A stretch of 64,000 bases of DNA. Origin: Prorocentrum cordatum (Eukaryota > Sar > Dinophyceae > Prorocentrales > Prorocentraceae). The position numbers and the translations under genes are program-made. The stretch spans positions 111,246 through 175,245 of the forward strand of contig CAUYUJ010016306.1 in the NCBI GenBank assembly GCA_963575745.1. The letters are read 5' to 3'. Positions 39,795-50,825 of this stretch are shown piece after piece (position 1 is the first letter of the stretch; the number at the start of each line of letters is the position of its first letter). A model generated the notes under the pieces. The model made no database searches, was not told where the DNA came from, and saw nothing but the letters and a program-made list of their open reading frames with translations.

Positions 39795-39974
39795 TTAAGT
39801 CGGGCCTGTCCCCTACAGGGGGGAGCTTCGACGAAAAAAACATACCCCCAAAATGGTCAAACAAAATAGTCTGGGGACCATTTTTCGATTATTGTTTGGC
39901 CTTTTGGAGGTATTTTTGGCGTATGGTTTGTTTTTCGTCGAAGACCCCCCTGTAGGGGGACGCGCCCGACATAA
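39795..39974. mobile_element. TIR element family C, copy 2, with 8-bp target duplication
   Basis: TTAAGTCGGGCCTGTCCCCT and GGGGGACGCGCCCGACATAA are inverted ends. GCGAAGAG flanks both sides exactly (39787-39794 and 39975-39982). It is 180 bp and non-coding. The 8-bp duplication fits hAT-type transposition. Confidence 0.9.
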
Positions 39975-40285
39975 GCGAAGAGATCTGTGCACATGTACTT
40001 ATTTAGGCCAGCGGGTCCATCCTGGGCCCAGGACCGGTGCGCATGCCTTGCTGGCCCATGCAGGGGGGGCACATGCACCGGTCCTGGCCCAGGATGGGCT
40101 CGGCCAGGATCGGTGTGTGTTCGCAGTTCTCTACTGGGGATCCAGAGGGAGGCTCCCCTGGGGGTTGCCGGTGCGCGGCCTGCCCGTCGGAGGAAGAAGG
40201 TGCCGAGATGCCGCTGCCGCTTTTCCATCGCTTTCGTCGTCCCTCGTGGGCCTCCTCGCTCGCGCTCGTGCGAACTCTCAAGTGT

Positions 40286-40447
40286 CAGGAGGGGAAAAAA
40301 CACACAGACACAATTAATCTGCGATTCCCAGAAAATATGGGAAAATATGGGAAGTGCGGGGGAAGACAGAAACCTAGAAAATATGGGAAAATATGGGGAT
40401 TTGTTTTATTTGTGTGTATTTGTTTGTGTGTCCCGGGGCCCCTTCAA
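40286..40447. repeat. Dispersed repeat I, copy 2
   Basis: Matches 11048-11215 end to end with substitutions. Confidence 0.8.
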
Positions 40448-40459
40448 AGTGAGCCAACG

Positions 40460-41060
40460 ATTCTCCAGCATGTTCATCGACTGCGACCCAGCGGGCCTCT
40501 CGCGCGCGCACGTCGAAGTCGTTCGAAGCCCCTCGCGCGCGTGCTGGGGGGGGGCGGGCATAATCCTTGCCAGATGATATCATGCGGCCCACTCGCGCGC
40601 TTCGGCCGTGCGCACATGTCGAAGTCATTTGTTTCACCATCTTCATCACTGACGCTAGGATACCGTCATCGTCATCGGCGTGATCAGCATCGGCGCCGTC
40701 ATTGGCCTTGCCGTCGTCATTGTCTTCATCGTCGCCAGCATCGCTACCATCATCCGTGTCTGCCAGTGTCGACTCGACGTCGCCATGATACCGCGTCCGC
40801 GAAGTGCCCGCGGGGAAGTGTCCAGCGGTCAGCGCCACCGCGGTGGCGTCGGTCGCGCCAAATTAGCTGGCCGCTGTGCGTGCGAGCATGCGCGGGCGAG
40901 TGCGGCCGCAGAACTGCACCAGCCAACACCAAACACATCGCAATCGCCGTCGCAGGGGTTTTGCAAACCAAGTTGCGGGTGGGAAGGTGGGGTGATGTCG
41001 CGAGCAGTGGAGCTCACAACCCCAAGTGTTTCAAACAGGATTCGGCCACGTAGATTGCAC
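40460..41060. repeat. Long CG-rich dispersed repeat K, copy 1
   Basis: Blocks in order: GCGCGCACGTCGAAGTCGTTC, a CATCGTCATCGGCGTGATCA region, CGCCATGATACCGCG, GCCAAATTAGCTGGCCGCTG, and AAACCAAGTTGCGGGTGGG. The same order recurs at 41470-42075, 43040-43880, 60690-61620 and 62120-63100. A short hydrophobic frame (ISIGAVIGLAVVIVFIVA, 40683) is not conserved as a frame among copies. Confidence 0.75.
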
Positions 41061-41064
41061 AGCT

Positions 41065-41460
41065 TAGAGTCTCCGCTCAAAGAAAAGAATTCGGATCAAC
41101 TGCCCCCCCGAGGACGGGATTCTTATCCGCCCGCTTTGTCGCATTGCAAATTGCATATGAGTTTGCCCCATCGTCCATCTGAGATGTGAATTCGCACCAC
41201 CCTGGCCAACTCACCGTCGATCCCCCCAACATACTCGGCAACATACATGATGCGCGCGCACATGTGTATCAAACACCACAAGTTTTCAGAGAAACCCTTT
41301 TGCTGAACATGTAACGTAGTGTACACGCGCGCGTCGCCGCGCCGCCGCGCGCGCATCATACATCCCTCAAAACATTTGGTATCGGGGGTGTTCAGCACCG
41401 AGTGTCCCGAACACCTGCAAAAACGCATGGTTTTGCAACATCAGCTATCAAACAAGTATC
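41065..41460. other. No gene seen
   Basis: Spacer between repeat K copies. Confidence 0.4.
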
Positions 41461-41469
41461 CGCGCGCCC

Positions 41470-42075
41470 TCTTGCGGATTCTGGCTCGAGCCATCGGGTT
41501 TTCAACATCCTCATTAATTTCGACCAACGGCCTTTGCCGCACGTGTGTCGAAATCATTCGAACGCTTGTTGGGGGGTGGCACTGCTCCTGTCAATTAGTA
41601 CCATGCGGGCCAGTCGCGCGCGTCGGCCTCGCGCGCATGTCGGAATCCTTCCAAAATTTGTCATCGCCGACGCGGGGACACCGTCATTCTCATCGGCGTG
41701 ATCAGCATCGGCGCCGTCATTGGCCTTGCCGTCGCGTCATCGTCATCACCGTCAACAGTAGCATCGCTACTATCATAGTCGTGTCTACCACTGCCGACGT
41801 CACCATGATACCGCGATTGCCAAGACGACCTGCTCGCGTTGAAATGCCCGCGCGCCAGCGCGGCCTGCGTTACGCGCTGGGGAGCGCCCAGCGGTCAACG
41901 CCAAGGTGGTCGCGTAGGTCGTGCAATAGTAGCTGGCCGCTGTGCGCGTGAGCATGCGCGGGCGAGCGCGGCTGCAGAGATGCACCAGCCATCACCAACA
42001 ACTCATCTCAATTGCCGCCGCTTGCAGACCAAGTTGCTGGCGGGTGGCTGGGATGATTGCGCGAGCAGTGGCGTT
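41470..42075. repeat. Repeat K, copy 2
   Basis: Same block order as copy 1, ending CAGACCAAGTTGCTGGCGGG. Confidence 0.75.
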
Positions 42076-42457
42076 GACAATTCCACGTGTTCCACAAGTA
42101 ATTGCACCACATCAATTGCACAATGTAGCTCATACAAAATAGATAGGGTGCACCATGTAGATTGCACAACGCAGATGGCACCGCATAGAGTGCATCACGT
42201 GTAGTGCAGGAGTGCATGGCGTAGATTGCACGACGTAGAACGCGCTGCATTGACAACACCACCTAACCACCGAACCTGCAGATTTTGATTTGGACCGCGC
42301 AAAGTGCACCACATGGACTGCACAGCATAGTATCACCACACCATACCTTGAATAGCTGATATTACACCACATGGCGTGCACAACATGGCTTCCGCAGCTC
42401 CGAATGCATAACACACAGTTGTGTACAGATATGTGTATATATACAAATATATGCGTG

Positions 42458-42502
<45 letters not shown>

Positions 42503-42620
42503 CTATGCCGCACAACATTGTACTACGTAGAGTGCACAGCGCAGACTGCACCGCATATGTTACACGGCATGGACTGCACCACGTAGCTAGCATAACGCCA
42601 CACAGGGTGCACAACGTATG
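42060..42620. repeat. Degenerate CGTAGATTGCACNA short tandem array with (AT)n
   Basis: Units of about 14-20 bp (GTAGATTGCACAACGCAGA, CATAGAGTGCATCACG and similar). An (AT)n run sits at 42462-42500. Short stretches of the same motif recur at 43933, 60410 and 63095-63180, beside repeat K copies. Confidence 0.75.
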
Positions 42621-42779
42621 TTCCCCTTGCCTTAAATGAGTAGAAGGATATCCCCCGGGTTAAGGGGCCACTTGTTTCGTAGTGCAATCTACATACGATT
42701 TTGCCTCACCGCCCACCCGAAATATGAGAATTCATACCATCCCAGCCAAGCCAGTATCGGTTCCCCCCGAATCTTTTTG

Positions 42780-43880
42780 GACAGAAAATGCGACGCGCGC
42801 GAATTCGTTTATCCAAACTCATCATGTTTCAAGAATCCGCTGCAACACATGGGACGAAGCTCGCACGCGCGCGTCGTCGCGCGCGCATGCCGAAATCCGT
42901 CCAACATTGCCAGTTGCGGAAGGACTTCAAAATCGAGAGTCACGAAAGCTTGGAAAACAACACACATCATTTTGCAACACGGGTTCAACAGAGCTTGCGC
43001 CGCGCTCTGGCGAACCTTTAAGGAAACCATCAATTTTTCAACATGTTCATAACATGCTGCCAAAAGGCCTCTCGCGCGCGGGTGTCGAAATCGTTCGAAC
43101 GCCCTTGCACGCGTGCCGTCGCAAGAAGCCCTTGCATCATATCGGACGAAGTGCGCACGCGCGCATCGTTGCGAGCGCACGCCGGAATCCTTCAACAACT
43201 TTGTGGGTTTCGTAAGGATTTCAAAATCGACTGTCCCGAAGACGTATCAAAACAAACGTTTTGCAGCATCCGTTTCAGCATAATCCTGCGCTCGCGGTCT
43301 TGCGGGTTCTTACGAAAACCATCGGCTTTTCTAAACATTCTCATAACATTCAGCCAAACGGGCCTCTCGCCTCGCATATCGAACAAATTCGAACCCCTCT
43401 CGCGCGCGTGCTGGGGGCGCACAATCCGTGTCAAATAGCACCACGCGGTCCACTCGCGCGCGTCGGCCGTGCGCGCATGTCGAACTCCTTCAAACACTTC
43501 CATCGCCGACGCGACGACGTCGTCATCGTTATCGGCGGGCGTGATCAACATCGGCGCCGTCATTGGTCTTGCCGTCTTGCCGTTTTCATCGCGACTATCG
43601 TCACCATGATCGTTACTTTCATGGTTGCGTCTGCCGTTGTCGGCGTCGCCATGATACCGCGCCTGCCCGAGTCACCGACTCGCATGGAGTGCCCGTCCAG
43701 AAGTGCCCAACGGTCAGCGCTACCGGGGCCGCGCTGGTCGCGCCAAACTAGCTGGCCGCTGTGCGCGCGAGCGTGCGCGGGCGAGCGCGGCCGCAGAGAT
43801 GCACCAGCCAACGCCAAGCACTCGGCGCAATCGCCGCCGCATGCAAACCAAATTGCGGTTGGGTGGGTGGGGTGTTTGCA
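42780..43880. repeat. Repeat K, copy 3, with ~290-bp upstream subrepeats
   Basis: CGCATGCCGAAATCCGTCCA (42886) and CGCACGCCGGAATCCTTCAA (43178) mark subrepeats. The terminal block order of copies 1 and 2 follows, ending at AAACCAAATTGCGGTTGGG. Confidence 0.75.
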
Positions 43881-43934
43881 AGGGCGTGGAATGTGTTAGC
43901 GCATTTGTAAAAAACACCGATACCTTCACATAGA

Positions 43935-44504
43935 TTGCACCACGCCCATGCCTTACTTCAGTTGCACACGCTGGTTGCACCGTCCATACATTGCGCAGCG
44001 CGGCCAGCTGGACGCACCCTGTGTGCCTTCCACGGTGGCCAGCACGCCCTGCGCACGAGATCCCCACGCACGAGCGAAGCACAGCAAGCCGCCCCCCGCG
44101 GAACCCGCCCCGGCCACGCGCCCAAGGACAGGGCACGACCGCTCGGCCCTCATCACTCTGACCTCTTTTTGTTCTCCCCCCCCGTCGGTGGCCCCGCCGC
44201 GCGGCAGCACGGGCCCCACGCGCGCGGCTGCGCCCAGCGTCGGAGGGCCGGCCGGGTGCGCTCGGGCTGCCCCCTGAGCAGCACGGGCCTCAGGGTGCGG
44301 TTCCGTGGCCTGCGCTGCCTGGAGAGTGCAAGCTGGCCAGCCTGCGCGGGTCCCTGCGTGGAGTCGGGCCTCGCGATGCTCACCCGGTCGTGGTCCCTCC
44401 GTCGCTGCGTGTTCCCTGGCCCTCGCCTCGTTCCCTGTTCGAGCCCTCCATCGGTCCCCACTTGTCGCTGTGAGGGGCGCTCGGGAGTTGGCGCTTGCCT
44501 CTAG
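43935..44504 (+). CDS. Unassigned GC-rich frame
   Basis: 190 codons from ATG 43935. From about 44270 third positions are mostly G or C (GLRVRFRGLRCLESASWPAC). No domain is recognised and the opposite strand is also open. It is as likely to be chance as coding. Confidence 0.15.
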   Translation: MHHAHALLQLHTLVAPSIHCAARPAGRTLCAFHGGQHALRTRSPRTSEAQQAAPRGTRPGHAPKDRARPLGPHHSDLFLFSPPVGGPAARQHGPHARGCAQRRRAGRVRSGCPLSSTGLRVRFRGLRCLESASWPACAGPCVESGLAMLTRSWSLRRCVFPGPRLVPCSSPPSVPTCRCEGRSGVGACL

Positions 44505-44902
44505 CCCACGTCCAACGACATAGGGGTGTTGTTCAAGGGGGGGTGCGACATCCGACGCGAGTGCGCATGTCCCATGGTCCCCCTCCCTGTGGCTCCCTGG
44601 CTGCCTGCCGCGGCAGCCGTATGGCAGGGGGCCGCACTCACGCGGCACAGGTGGGGACAATGGCGAAGCTGAGTACGACAAAACCAGCACAGCAACCACT
44701 CAACGAAAATGACTGCATCTCGACGCGAAGGGCGCGTGCTGGCTGCGCAGGCTGATGAAGTAGTGGGCCTCGCGAGGGGGCGCCCAGGTTTCTCACACTG
44801 CCCCCCGCGCGCGCTGTCCGGATGGGCAGGGGCACGCCTTCTGGAGGCTACGGCTGGGAACTTTGTGTCAGCGGGTCGTTCCGCCAGGTCTGGCCCATCA
44901 TT

Positions 44903-45115
44903 CCAAATCCCTTCGTCCCCCGGGTCCAGTTTTTTAAGGCGCCTTTTTGGTCATTTAAGGGGGTCCGGTTTATTAGGTCGCTTTCCTTGGACTGGCGCTG
45001 AGGGGGTCTGGTTTACTGAGGCGCCCCCTCGAAGAGGGGGTCCGGAATATTGGGTCGGTCGCATTTGGAGGGGGTCTGGTTTTTTAGGGGGGGTGTCGAT
45101 TAATAAGGGATTTGG
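44903..45115. mobile_element. TIR element family D, copy 2 (inverted)
   Basis: CCAAATCCCTTCGTCCCCCG to CGATTAATAAGGGATTTGG; reverse orientation to copies 1 and 3. Confidence 0.75.
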
Positions 45116-45199
45116 AGTACGCTTTGGCAAGATACGCAGTTCGCGTCGCGGCTCCCAGGCGTCAAGGTCTCGAGCTTCCCCAGGGCGTCAAAGGCAGAG

Positions 45200-45385
45200 G
45201 CCTCGCGGAGCGCCCCCTCCAAATGCGACCCAATATTCCGGACCCCCTCTTCGAGGGGGCGCCTCAGTAAACCAGACCCCCTCAGCGCCAGTCCAAAGAA
45301 AGCGACCTAATAAGCCGGACCCCCTTCATGACCAAAACGGCGCCTTAAAAACCCGGACCCGGAGGACGATTAACAAGGGATTTGG
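45200..45385. mobile_element. TIR element family D, copy 3 (left end missing)
   Basis: Starts inside the element at CCAAATGCGACCCAATATTC and ends CGATTAACAAGGGATTTGG. With copy 2 it makes a large inverted repeat with an 85-bp spacer. Confidence 0.75.
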
Positions 45386-45394
45386 CATATTGTT

Positions 45395-45600
45395 CGATGT
45401 TAGTACCTCGCTGGGTCGCTGCTCCGAGTTGTCCCCGCGTCCCCGGGCGTCCAAGTCGAAGGCCTCGCGGAGCGGGCGTCCCCGGGCGTCCAAGTCGACA
45501 CGCCGAGCCAAAGTTCCCGACCGTCCGGTTCAACTTTAGTACCTCGCTGGGTCGCTGCTCCGAGTTGTCCTCCCCTTCCGTGGCCTCCTCCTCGTCCTGC
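45395..45600. repeat. TAGTACCTCGCTGGGTCGCT duplication
   Basis: TAGTACCTCGCTGGGTCGCT occurs at 45403 and 45538. CGTCCCCGGGCGTCCAAGTC is repeated between them. Confidence 0.8.
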
Positions 45601-46545
45601 TCGGGCAGGTCCGCACCACTGCCCGCACCGATGGGAGGCCGCTCCCCACTCCCTCGCCCCGCGCGCGGGTGCGGCCCCCCTGCGCGCGGCCCCCCGCCCT
45701 CGGAGCTCGCCTGCCGTCCGGAGCCCCTGTCGGGCACGAGGCGGGGCACGACGGCCAAGGATACGGCCGGGAAGAGCAGGAGTCGGGTTGGAAAGGGCGG
45801 GATGGGAGTACGGCTTGATGAGGGGCGGGGGAGGAGGACGAGGGGCAGGAGGAGGAGGAGGAGGAGGAGCGAAAAGGAGTACATCTGTTGGAGCTAAGGA
45901 TTGGCGAAGGGAGAGCGAGAGGGGGAAGGGGCCGCCGGACCTTTCCGACCCCCTTCCATGGGGTTGGCGTTTCATCTCTCCCCGGTTCCCGACACCAGCA
46001 CCCAGAGACCCACAGTGGCGAAGCACCGAAACACCAGCCGTTTCGATCTGAGTTCGAGCCGCCGGGCGACGAGAGGGAGGCTGTCTCTCGTCCGCTGTCT
46101 TAGGGCTCCTGGGGCCCTCCCCCGAGCCTCAGGACTGTCGGAGAGTGAGCCAGGATGCAAGCGTCCCGCGGGGAAGCAGGGGTCCAGGGAAAGTTTCCAC
46201 CAGCATCCCGTTCCCCTTTTACTCGAGAGGGGGGCAATTTTCACGAAGGAGCGTCAACGACGCTCCGCCCTCGGGAGCTTATCCACAGGTGGCTCCTTTC
46301 GCTCTTGGGGTCCGCAGGCGTGGTGTTCCTGAGGCAGCAGCACGCTGACGGGGCCCCTGCCGCAGCGTGTCGCGGATGCCTGTTCTGTCCCCCCCCCCCC
46401 ACCTGCGCCGGAGGATGCAGGAGGAGCGCGTCGGCGCAGAGCCCACGAGGGGGGGCCCCCAAGGCGGCCCAGGAGGGCCCCGGGGAGGGGAGCACGGTCC
46501 GACAGCTCGAGCCCTGCGCTCCGCCAGCAGAGACCCCCCGCGCAT
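45600..46545. other. No convincing gene
   Basis: GC-rich, frames open on both strands, no domain. Short (GGA)n at 45849-45869. Confidence 0.35.
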
Positions 46546-46570
46546 CAGCTAATTAGCTTTGTCTTGGCAT

Positions 46571-46665
46571 CGCTCGGACGTGTGCATTTGTCCCTCGGCG
46601 AGGACGATCGAGGAGCATCCTTGATCCCTTGGCGAAAAACCACGCACGGAACCGGAAAAAAACAC
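46571..46665. repeat. Dispersed repeat J, copy 2
   Basis: TCGCTCGGACGTGTGCATTT and following blocks match 19601-19700. Confidence 0.7.
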
Positions 46666-46785
46666 AGGGAATGGACGCGCGAGGGCGTGCGCACCCCCCG
46701 CATGCCACCCCGCCCGAGGGCCCCCTCTGGCCCACCCCACACACCGAGCCCGCCCCCCTGGGCGACCCAGCCCCCCTTTCGCCCT

Positions 46786-46970
46786 CCTCCTCCTCCTCCT
46801 CCTCCTCTTCCTCCTCCTCCTCCTCCTCGCTCCTCCTTGCTCCTCCTCGCTCCTCCTCCTCCTCCTCCTCCTCCTCCTCCTCCTCCTCCTTTTCCTCCTC
46901 CTCCTCCTCCTCCTCCTCCTCCTTTTCCTCCTCCTCCTTCTCCTCCTCCTCCTTTTCCTCCTCCTCCCTC
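46786..46970. repeat. (TCC)n tract at the 5' edge of the third retrocopy
   Basis: About 185 bp of TCC with TTCC and GCTCC interruptions. Confidence 0.95.
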
Positions 46971-46971
46971 G

Positions 46972-47007
46972 TCGTAGCCGTTTTGGTTCAAGCCATTTTG
47001 GCTCGGG
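46972..47007 (+). other. Spliced leader plus relic, mutated
   Basis: TCGTAGCCGTTTTGGTTCAA plus G (46972-46992) matches 21 bases of DinoSL with three transitions. CCATTTTGGCTCGGG (46993-47007) is a relic truncated just after the internal AG, as in element 1. Confidence 0.85.
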
Positions 47008-48177
47008 TCGTGTTTCCCGCTTTCTCCGCAACCCTTTCGCCCACGGCCGGTAGATCGGCGGCGGTGGCGTCATGTGCGCCTTGGATGGCTGCGGGACGAC
47101 ATGGCCTGCGTGTCGATGAGGAACGAGACCTCGGGCGCCCACTTGCTGCTGACCGCAAGGCTTGGCGGGACTGGGCCAGCAATCGTGAAGTTGAGTGGCG
47201 AGCTGGAGCGGGTCAAGGGCGACTTGGAGTCCGTCTTCACCAGCGTCCAGCTCCTCCTCGGGTCGGGTCGTCGAGCGAGCTCGCGGATCGCGCGTTGGCC
47301 ATCGTGCCGCTTTTGGCGGCCAAGCTGCAGGGCCGCAAGCCGCTGCCCGAGAAAGTTCTCGGACGTAGTGTGCCCTCCCATGTTGGTGCTCGTGGGCAGA
47401 GCGTGCCAACGGCGTCTACTCGCACGCGGAAGGGTCTGCTGAAGGGCCCTCGGATCGAGTGCCGTGAAGTTCTGTCCCCGTTTTCGGCTACGCTCTGAAG
47501 CGCCAGTATTTGTTCCTGGTGTTCGGTGGTGCGCTGGCGATGCTCCTCAGGTCTTGCGGGTGGACGCTGCTGATGACCGTGGAGGGCAGCATGGGGGGAG
47601 ACGCTAGTGAACATGAGCGTGGTGCCGATTGCGAGGCCCCTGCCGCCTCTCCCTTTGGCGCCGCGCGTGCTGCAGTGTCGGAGGACGAGTTGGTGATGCA
47701 GATGAAGTTTGAGAAGTTTGAGAAGTTGCCGAGCGGGGAGGCGCACTGTCCTGACGTCGCGGAGATGGAGTTGCAGGAGGACGCCGCCTCCATCGGGTCC
47801 TAGTGGTTGAAGGCACGGGAGGCGCTCGCCTTGAAGCGGTGCCCTGATTGCGCCGATGAACCGCGCCTGGCCGTCCGCACGGCCGGGATCGAGGTGGAGG
47901 GGCCGCGTGCCTGCGAGATTTGCTTCGACGGCGTCGCCGATGGCAGCGACATTATGTACTGCCTCGCTTGCGAGTCGTCGCATCACCACTCCTCCGTCGA
48001 GGTGTAGTTGCAGGAATCGTTCTTGACGGGGCCCTCGGTGAAGGATTGTGCCGAGTCCCAGCACCTGCGGTTCGCTGGCGCGGCCCTGGCTGCCGCCGAG
48101 AGGCCTGGGCCCCCCTTGTGGGTTCTTGAGATCTGCGGGGCCCTGTATGTTGTCTGCGCGTGCGTGCGCATCAGGAG
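47008..48177 (+). pseudogene. Decayed retrocopy of a trans-spliced mRNA, zinc-cluster protein of unknown function
   Basis: It lies between a leader-plus-relic and a (TCC)n tract. Coding-like sequence starts in one frame (MRNETSGAHLLLTARLGG, KLSGELERVKGDLESVF, about 47110-47265). It shifts to a second (SSSELADRALAIVPLLAAKL, to 47498), then to a third (LKRQYLFLVFGGALAMLLRS on). In the third frame two in-frame TAG codons (47801-47803 and 48005-48007) interrupt otherwise continuous sequence. That sequence includes KRCPDCADEP, ACEICFDGV and MYCLACESSHHH, paired cysteines of a possible zinc cluster. A membrane-like segment (LFLVFGGALAMLLRSCGWTLL) precedes them. It is no longer a functional gene. 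I do not recognise the family, and it could be the N-terminal part of another retroelement. Confidence 0.6.
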
Positions 48178-48278
48178 ACTCCTCCTCCCTCCTCCTCTTC
48201 CTCCTCCACCTCCTCCTCCTCCTCCTCCTCCTCCTCCTCCTCCTCCTCCTCCTCCTCCTCCTCCTCCTCCTCCTCCCC
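48178..48278. repeat. (TCC)n tract at the 3' edge of the third retrocopy
   Basis: About 100 bp of TCC. Confidence 0.95.
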
Positions 48279-48501
48279 TCCCCCCCGCGATTCCCCCCAC
48301 CCTTGTTGAACCGCTCGGTGCCCTCTGCCCCTTGCGCCGGCTCCCGCCGCCGCGGCGGCGGCGGGGCCGGCGGCCGTGGCAGCGCACCCGGGCGGCCTGG
48401 CGGCCCCGCGGCCGCAGCGGCCCCCGCGCCAGGCAAGGAGGCCGCACAGCTCGCCCAGCAGCCGGGCCTCTGGCGGCATCGAGGCTGCGGGGGGGAGGGG
48501 G

Positions 48502-48590
48502 GGAGGAGGAGGAGGAGGAGGAGGAGGAGGAGGAGGAGGAGGAGGAGGAGGAGGAGGTGGAGGAGGAGGAAGTGGAGGAGAAACAGGAGG
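48502..48590. repeat. (GGA)n tract
   Basis: About 25 units with GTGGA interruptions; inverted relative to 48178-48278. Confidence 0.9.
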
Positions 48591-48904
48591 ATCAGTGGAA
48601 ACCCAAGAATTATCAGCGATGTTGGAATAAACCCTCCCCCCAAGTTCCCTCTTCATAGGCCCCTATATCGTTTCATTTCCACGGGGGGAACTGATTCGCT
48701 GGAAGACAACCGTCTGAAGACACTGAAGGCTGCCCACATCTTGTTCTCGGAATTCCAACGCCACGGATCAACCTGACTGTTGCGTCTTGACGATTTTGCA
48801 TCGTGCCAGAACACCATGCTCGAGACTTCAACACAGTGACTCAACGTAACTGTTGCGCCCTCATAGTCCAGAATCCTTACGATAACACAGTTTTTGGTAC
48901 GCTG

Positions 48905-49345
48905 ATCAGGGCATTCCGTGAAACCTTTTGCAGATGTTGCGCACGAGTACGCGCGGCGCGCAGGCGAGAGTCACATGTTTGAAGGAGCCGCCCTCAATCC
49001 GAGAAGCTTTTGCACATTGTAGAAACGAATGTGCGCCGCGTTCAGGCGAGAGCCACATTTTTTGAAAACGACCCGCCCTCAATCCGTGAAGCTCTTGCAA
49101 TGTTTTAAAAAATGCACGCGGCGCTAAAGCGAGAGCCACATTTTGAAAACGACCCGGCCTCAATATGTGTTTTTTTGCACGCGTCTAAAATGAATGCACG
49201 CGACGCTAAGGCGAACACCGCATGTTTTAAGGCACCGCCCTCAATCCGAGAAACTCTTGCACATTTGCACAAAGAATGCGCGCGGCGCGAAGGCGAGAGC
49301 CACATTTGACCCACCCTCAATCCGTGAAGCCGTTCTCATTTTTAA
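48905..49345. repeat. ~80-bp tandem repeat, five units
   Basis: Each unit has GCGCGGCGCNAAGGCGAGAG, CACATTTTGAAAACGACCC-like and CCCTCAATCCGNGAAGC blocks. Unit starts are about 75-90 bp apart. Confidence 0.8.
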
Positions 49346-49447
49346 AGCTCCAGGGTCATACATGATGAGGAAGTCTACAGCGAAACGCCCGACCGCCCTA
49401 AAAACTGGCTTCGGGGTGCGTTTGGGAGAAGTTACTGATAAGCAAAA

Positions 49448-49735
49448 GGAGGAGGAGGGGGAGGACCAGGAGGACGAGGAGGAGGAAAAGGAGGAGGAAG
49501 GGGAGGAGAAGGAGACAGAGGAGAAGGAGGAGGAGGGGGAGGAGGAGGAGGAGGAGGACGAGCGAGGAGGAGGAGGAGGAGAACGGGAGGAGGGGAGGAG
49601 GAGGAGGAGGAGGAGGAGAGGAGGAGGAGGAGGGAGGAGGAGGGGAGGAGGAGAGGAGGAGGAGGAGGAGGGAGGAGGAGGGTGAGGAGGAGGAGGAGGA
49701 GGAGGAGGGAGAGGAGGAGGAGGCAGAGGAAGAGT
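49448..49735. repeat. ~290-bp GGA/GAG purine tract
   Basis: Almost pure purine on the plus strand. Confidence 0.95.
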
Positions 49736-49739
49736 AGTA

Positions 49740-50430
49740 ATACGAAGATGAAGCAGTAGATGAAGAGGAAGAGGAATACTACTATGATTAATAATCAGAA
49801 CACGAAGAAAGCTGGCCGCGCTTCGGTAGCGATAGAAAGGGCCGCCGCCATGTCGTCGATCAGCGCGAAGAGGTGCGTCGCGCACCTGATCCTTTCGAAT
49901 GTATTCATTGAGTCGGGAGATAATGGAGAATATGCGTCACCTTGGTTGGTCTGTTATGAAGATGGCGTAGAGCGTAGAGCATGTGACCAACAATCCCCTT
50001 CTCGCACCCCCCTGCCCCCCCGACAGACGGTTCGGGGGGGCGATTCAGAAGCGGGCGCCCCCCCTCTCCCCCGAGCTCGAGGTTGGCACGCGCGGGGGGG
50101 AGAGCGCGGACGAAGTGGCATTCCTTCAGCCCATCGCCAACCTTGCTTATTAGGAGAGGCGTTGGCAGCTGCATGCGGCACGAGTGCTCGGCCCTCGTGT
50201 CGCCGCCCCCGCCGACGCAGACGCGCAGCCCGCCCCGGACGCCTGCGCGCCCCCCGCCGGCTGCGCGAGGTCGAGAAGACGTCGCGGACACGCCGTCTCG
50301 CCATATCGCTACGCCCATAAAACAAGGCCCGATCTTTAAGTCGGGCACGTCTTTCTACTGGAGGAATCATCGAACATAGTCAACAAAATAGTCATGGGGC
50401 GATTTTTCTGTTAGTTGTAGCTACTTGAGA
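49740..50430. other. No convincing gene; relic of family C near 50330-50400
   Basis: TTTAAGTCGGGCACGTC and AAAATAGTCATGGGGCGATTTTTC resemble internal blocks of family C. AACCATnnTGTGGnGTTGGG is duplicated at 50438 and 50473. Confidence 0.4.
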
Positions 50431-50520
50431 ATGTTTCCCAACCATCCTGTGGTGTTGGGTCCTCGCTTCCAACCATTTTGTGGCGTTGGGTCCTCGTTTT
50501 GACGAGACAACGCCCCGTGC

Positions 50521-50564
50521 TCCTTCCTTCCTTCCTTCCTTCCTTCCTTCCTTCCTTCCTTCCT
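50521..50564. repeat. (TTCC)n microsatellite
   Basis: Eleven TTCC units. Confidence 0.95.
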
Positions 50565-50825
50565 CCCCCCCCTCCTCGTCCCTCCTCAAGCAACCCAGGC
50601 CCAGGCTTCCCTTGCCCCGGGCCGGCGCCAGGACCTCCGCGCGGTGCTTGGGGGATCTCCTCGCAGCCGTCGCATGTTCGGTCGCCTTTGACGTTAACAA
50701 ACACTGGAGTTTCAAACGGTGCTACGGGATGGGTGCCGGAGAGTGGCGCCCGGCGGGCATGGGCACAGTGGTCGGTTGAGCGAGCCATCCACCGCCTAAC
50801 CCGCGAGGTGGAGCAGCTCCGCAAG

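Noticed and set aside
40680-41189. Membrane protein starting ISIGAVIGLAVVIVFIVA
   Set aside because: The hydrophobic stretch comes from GTCATCGTC triplets of repeat K and is not conserved as a frame in the other copies.
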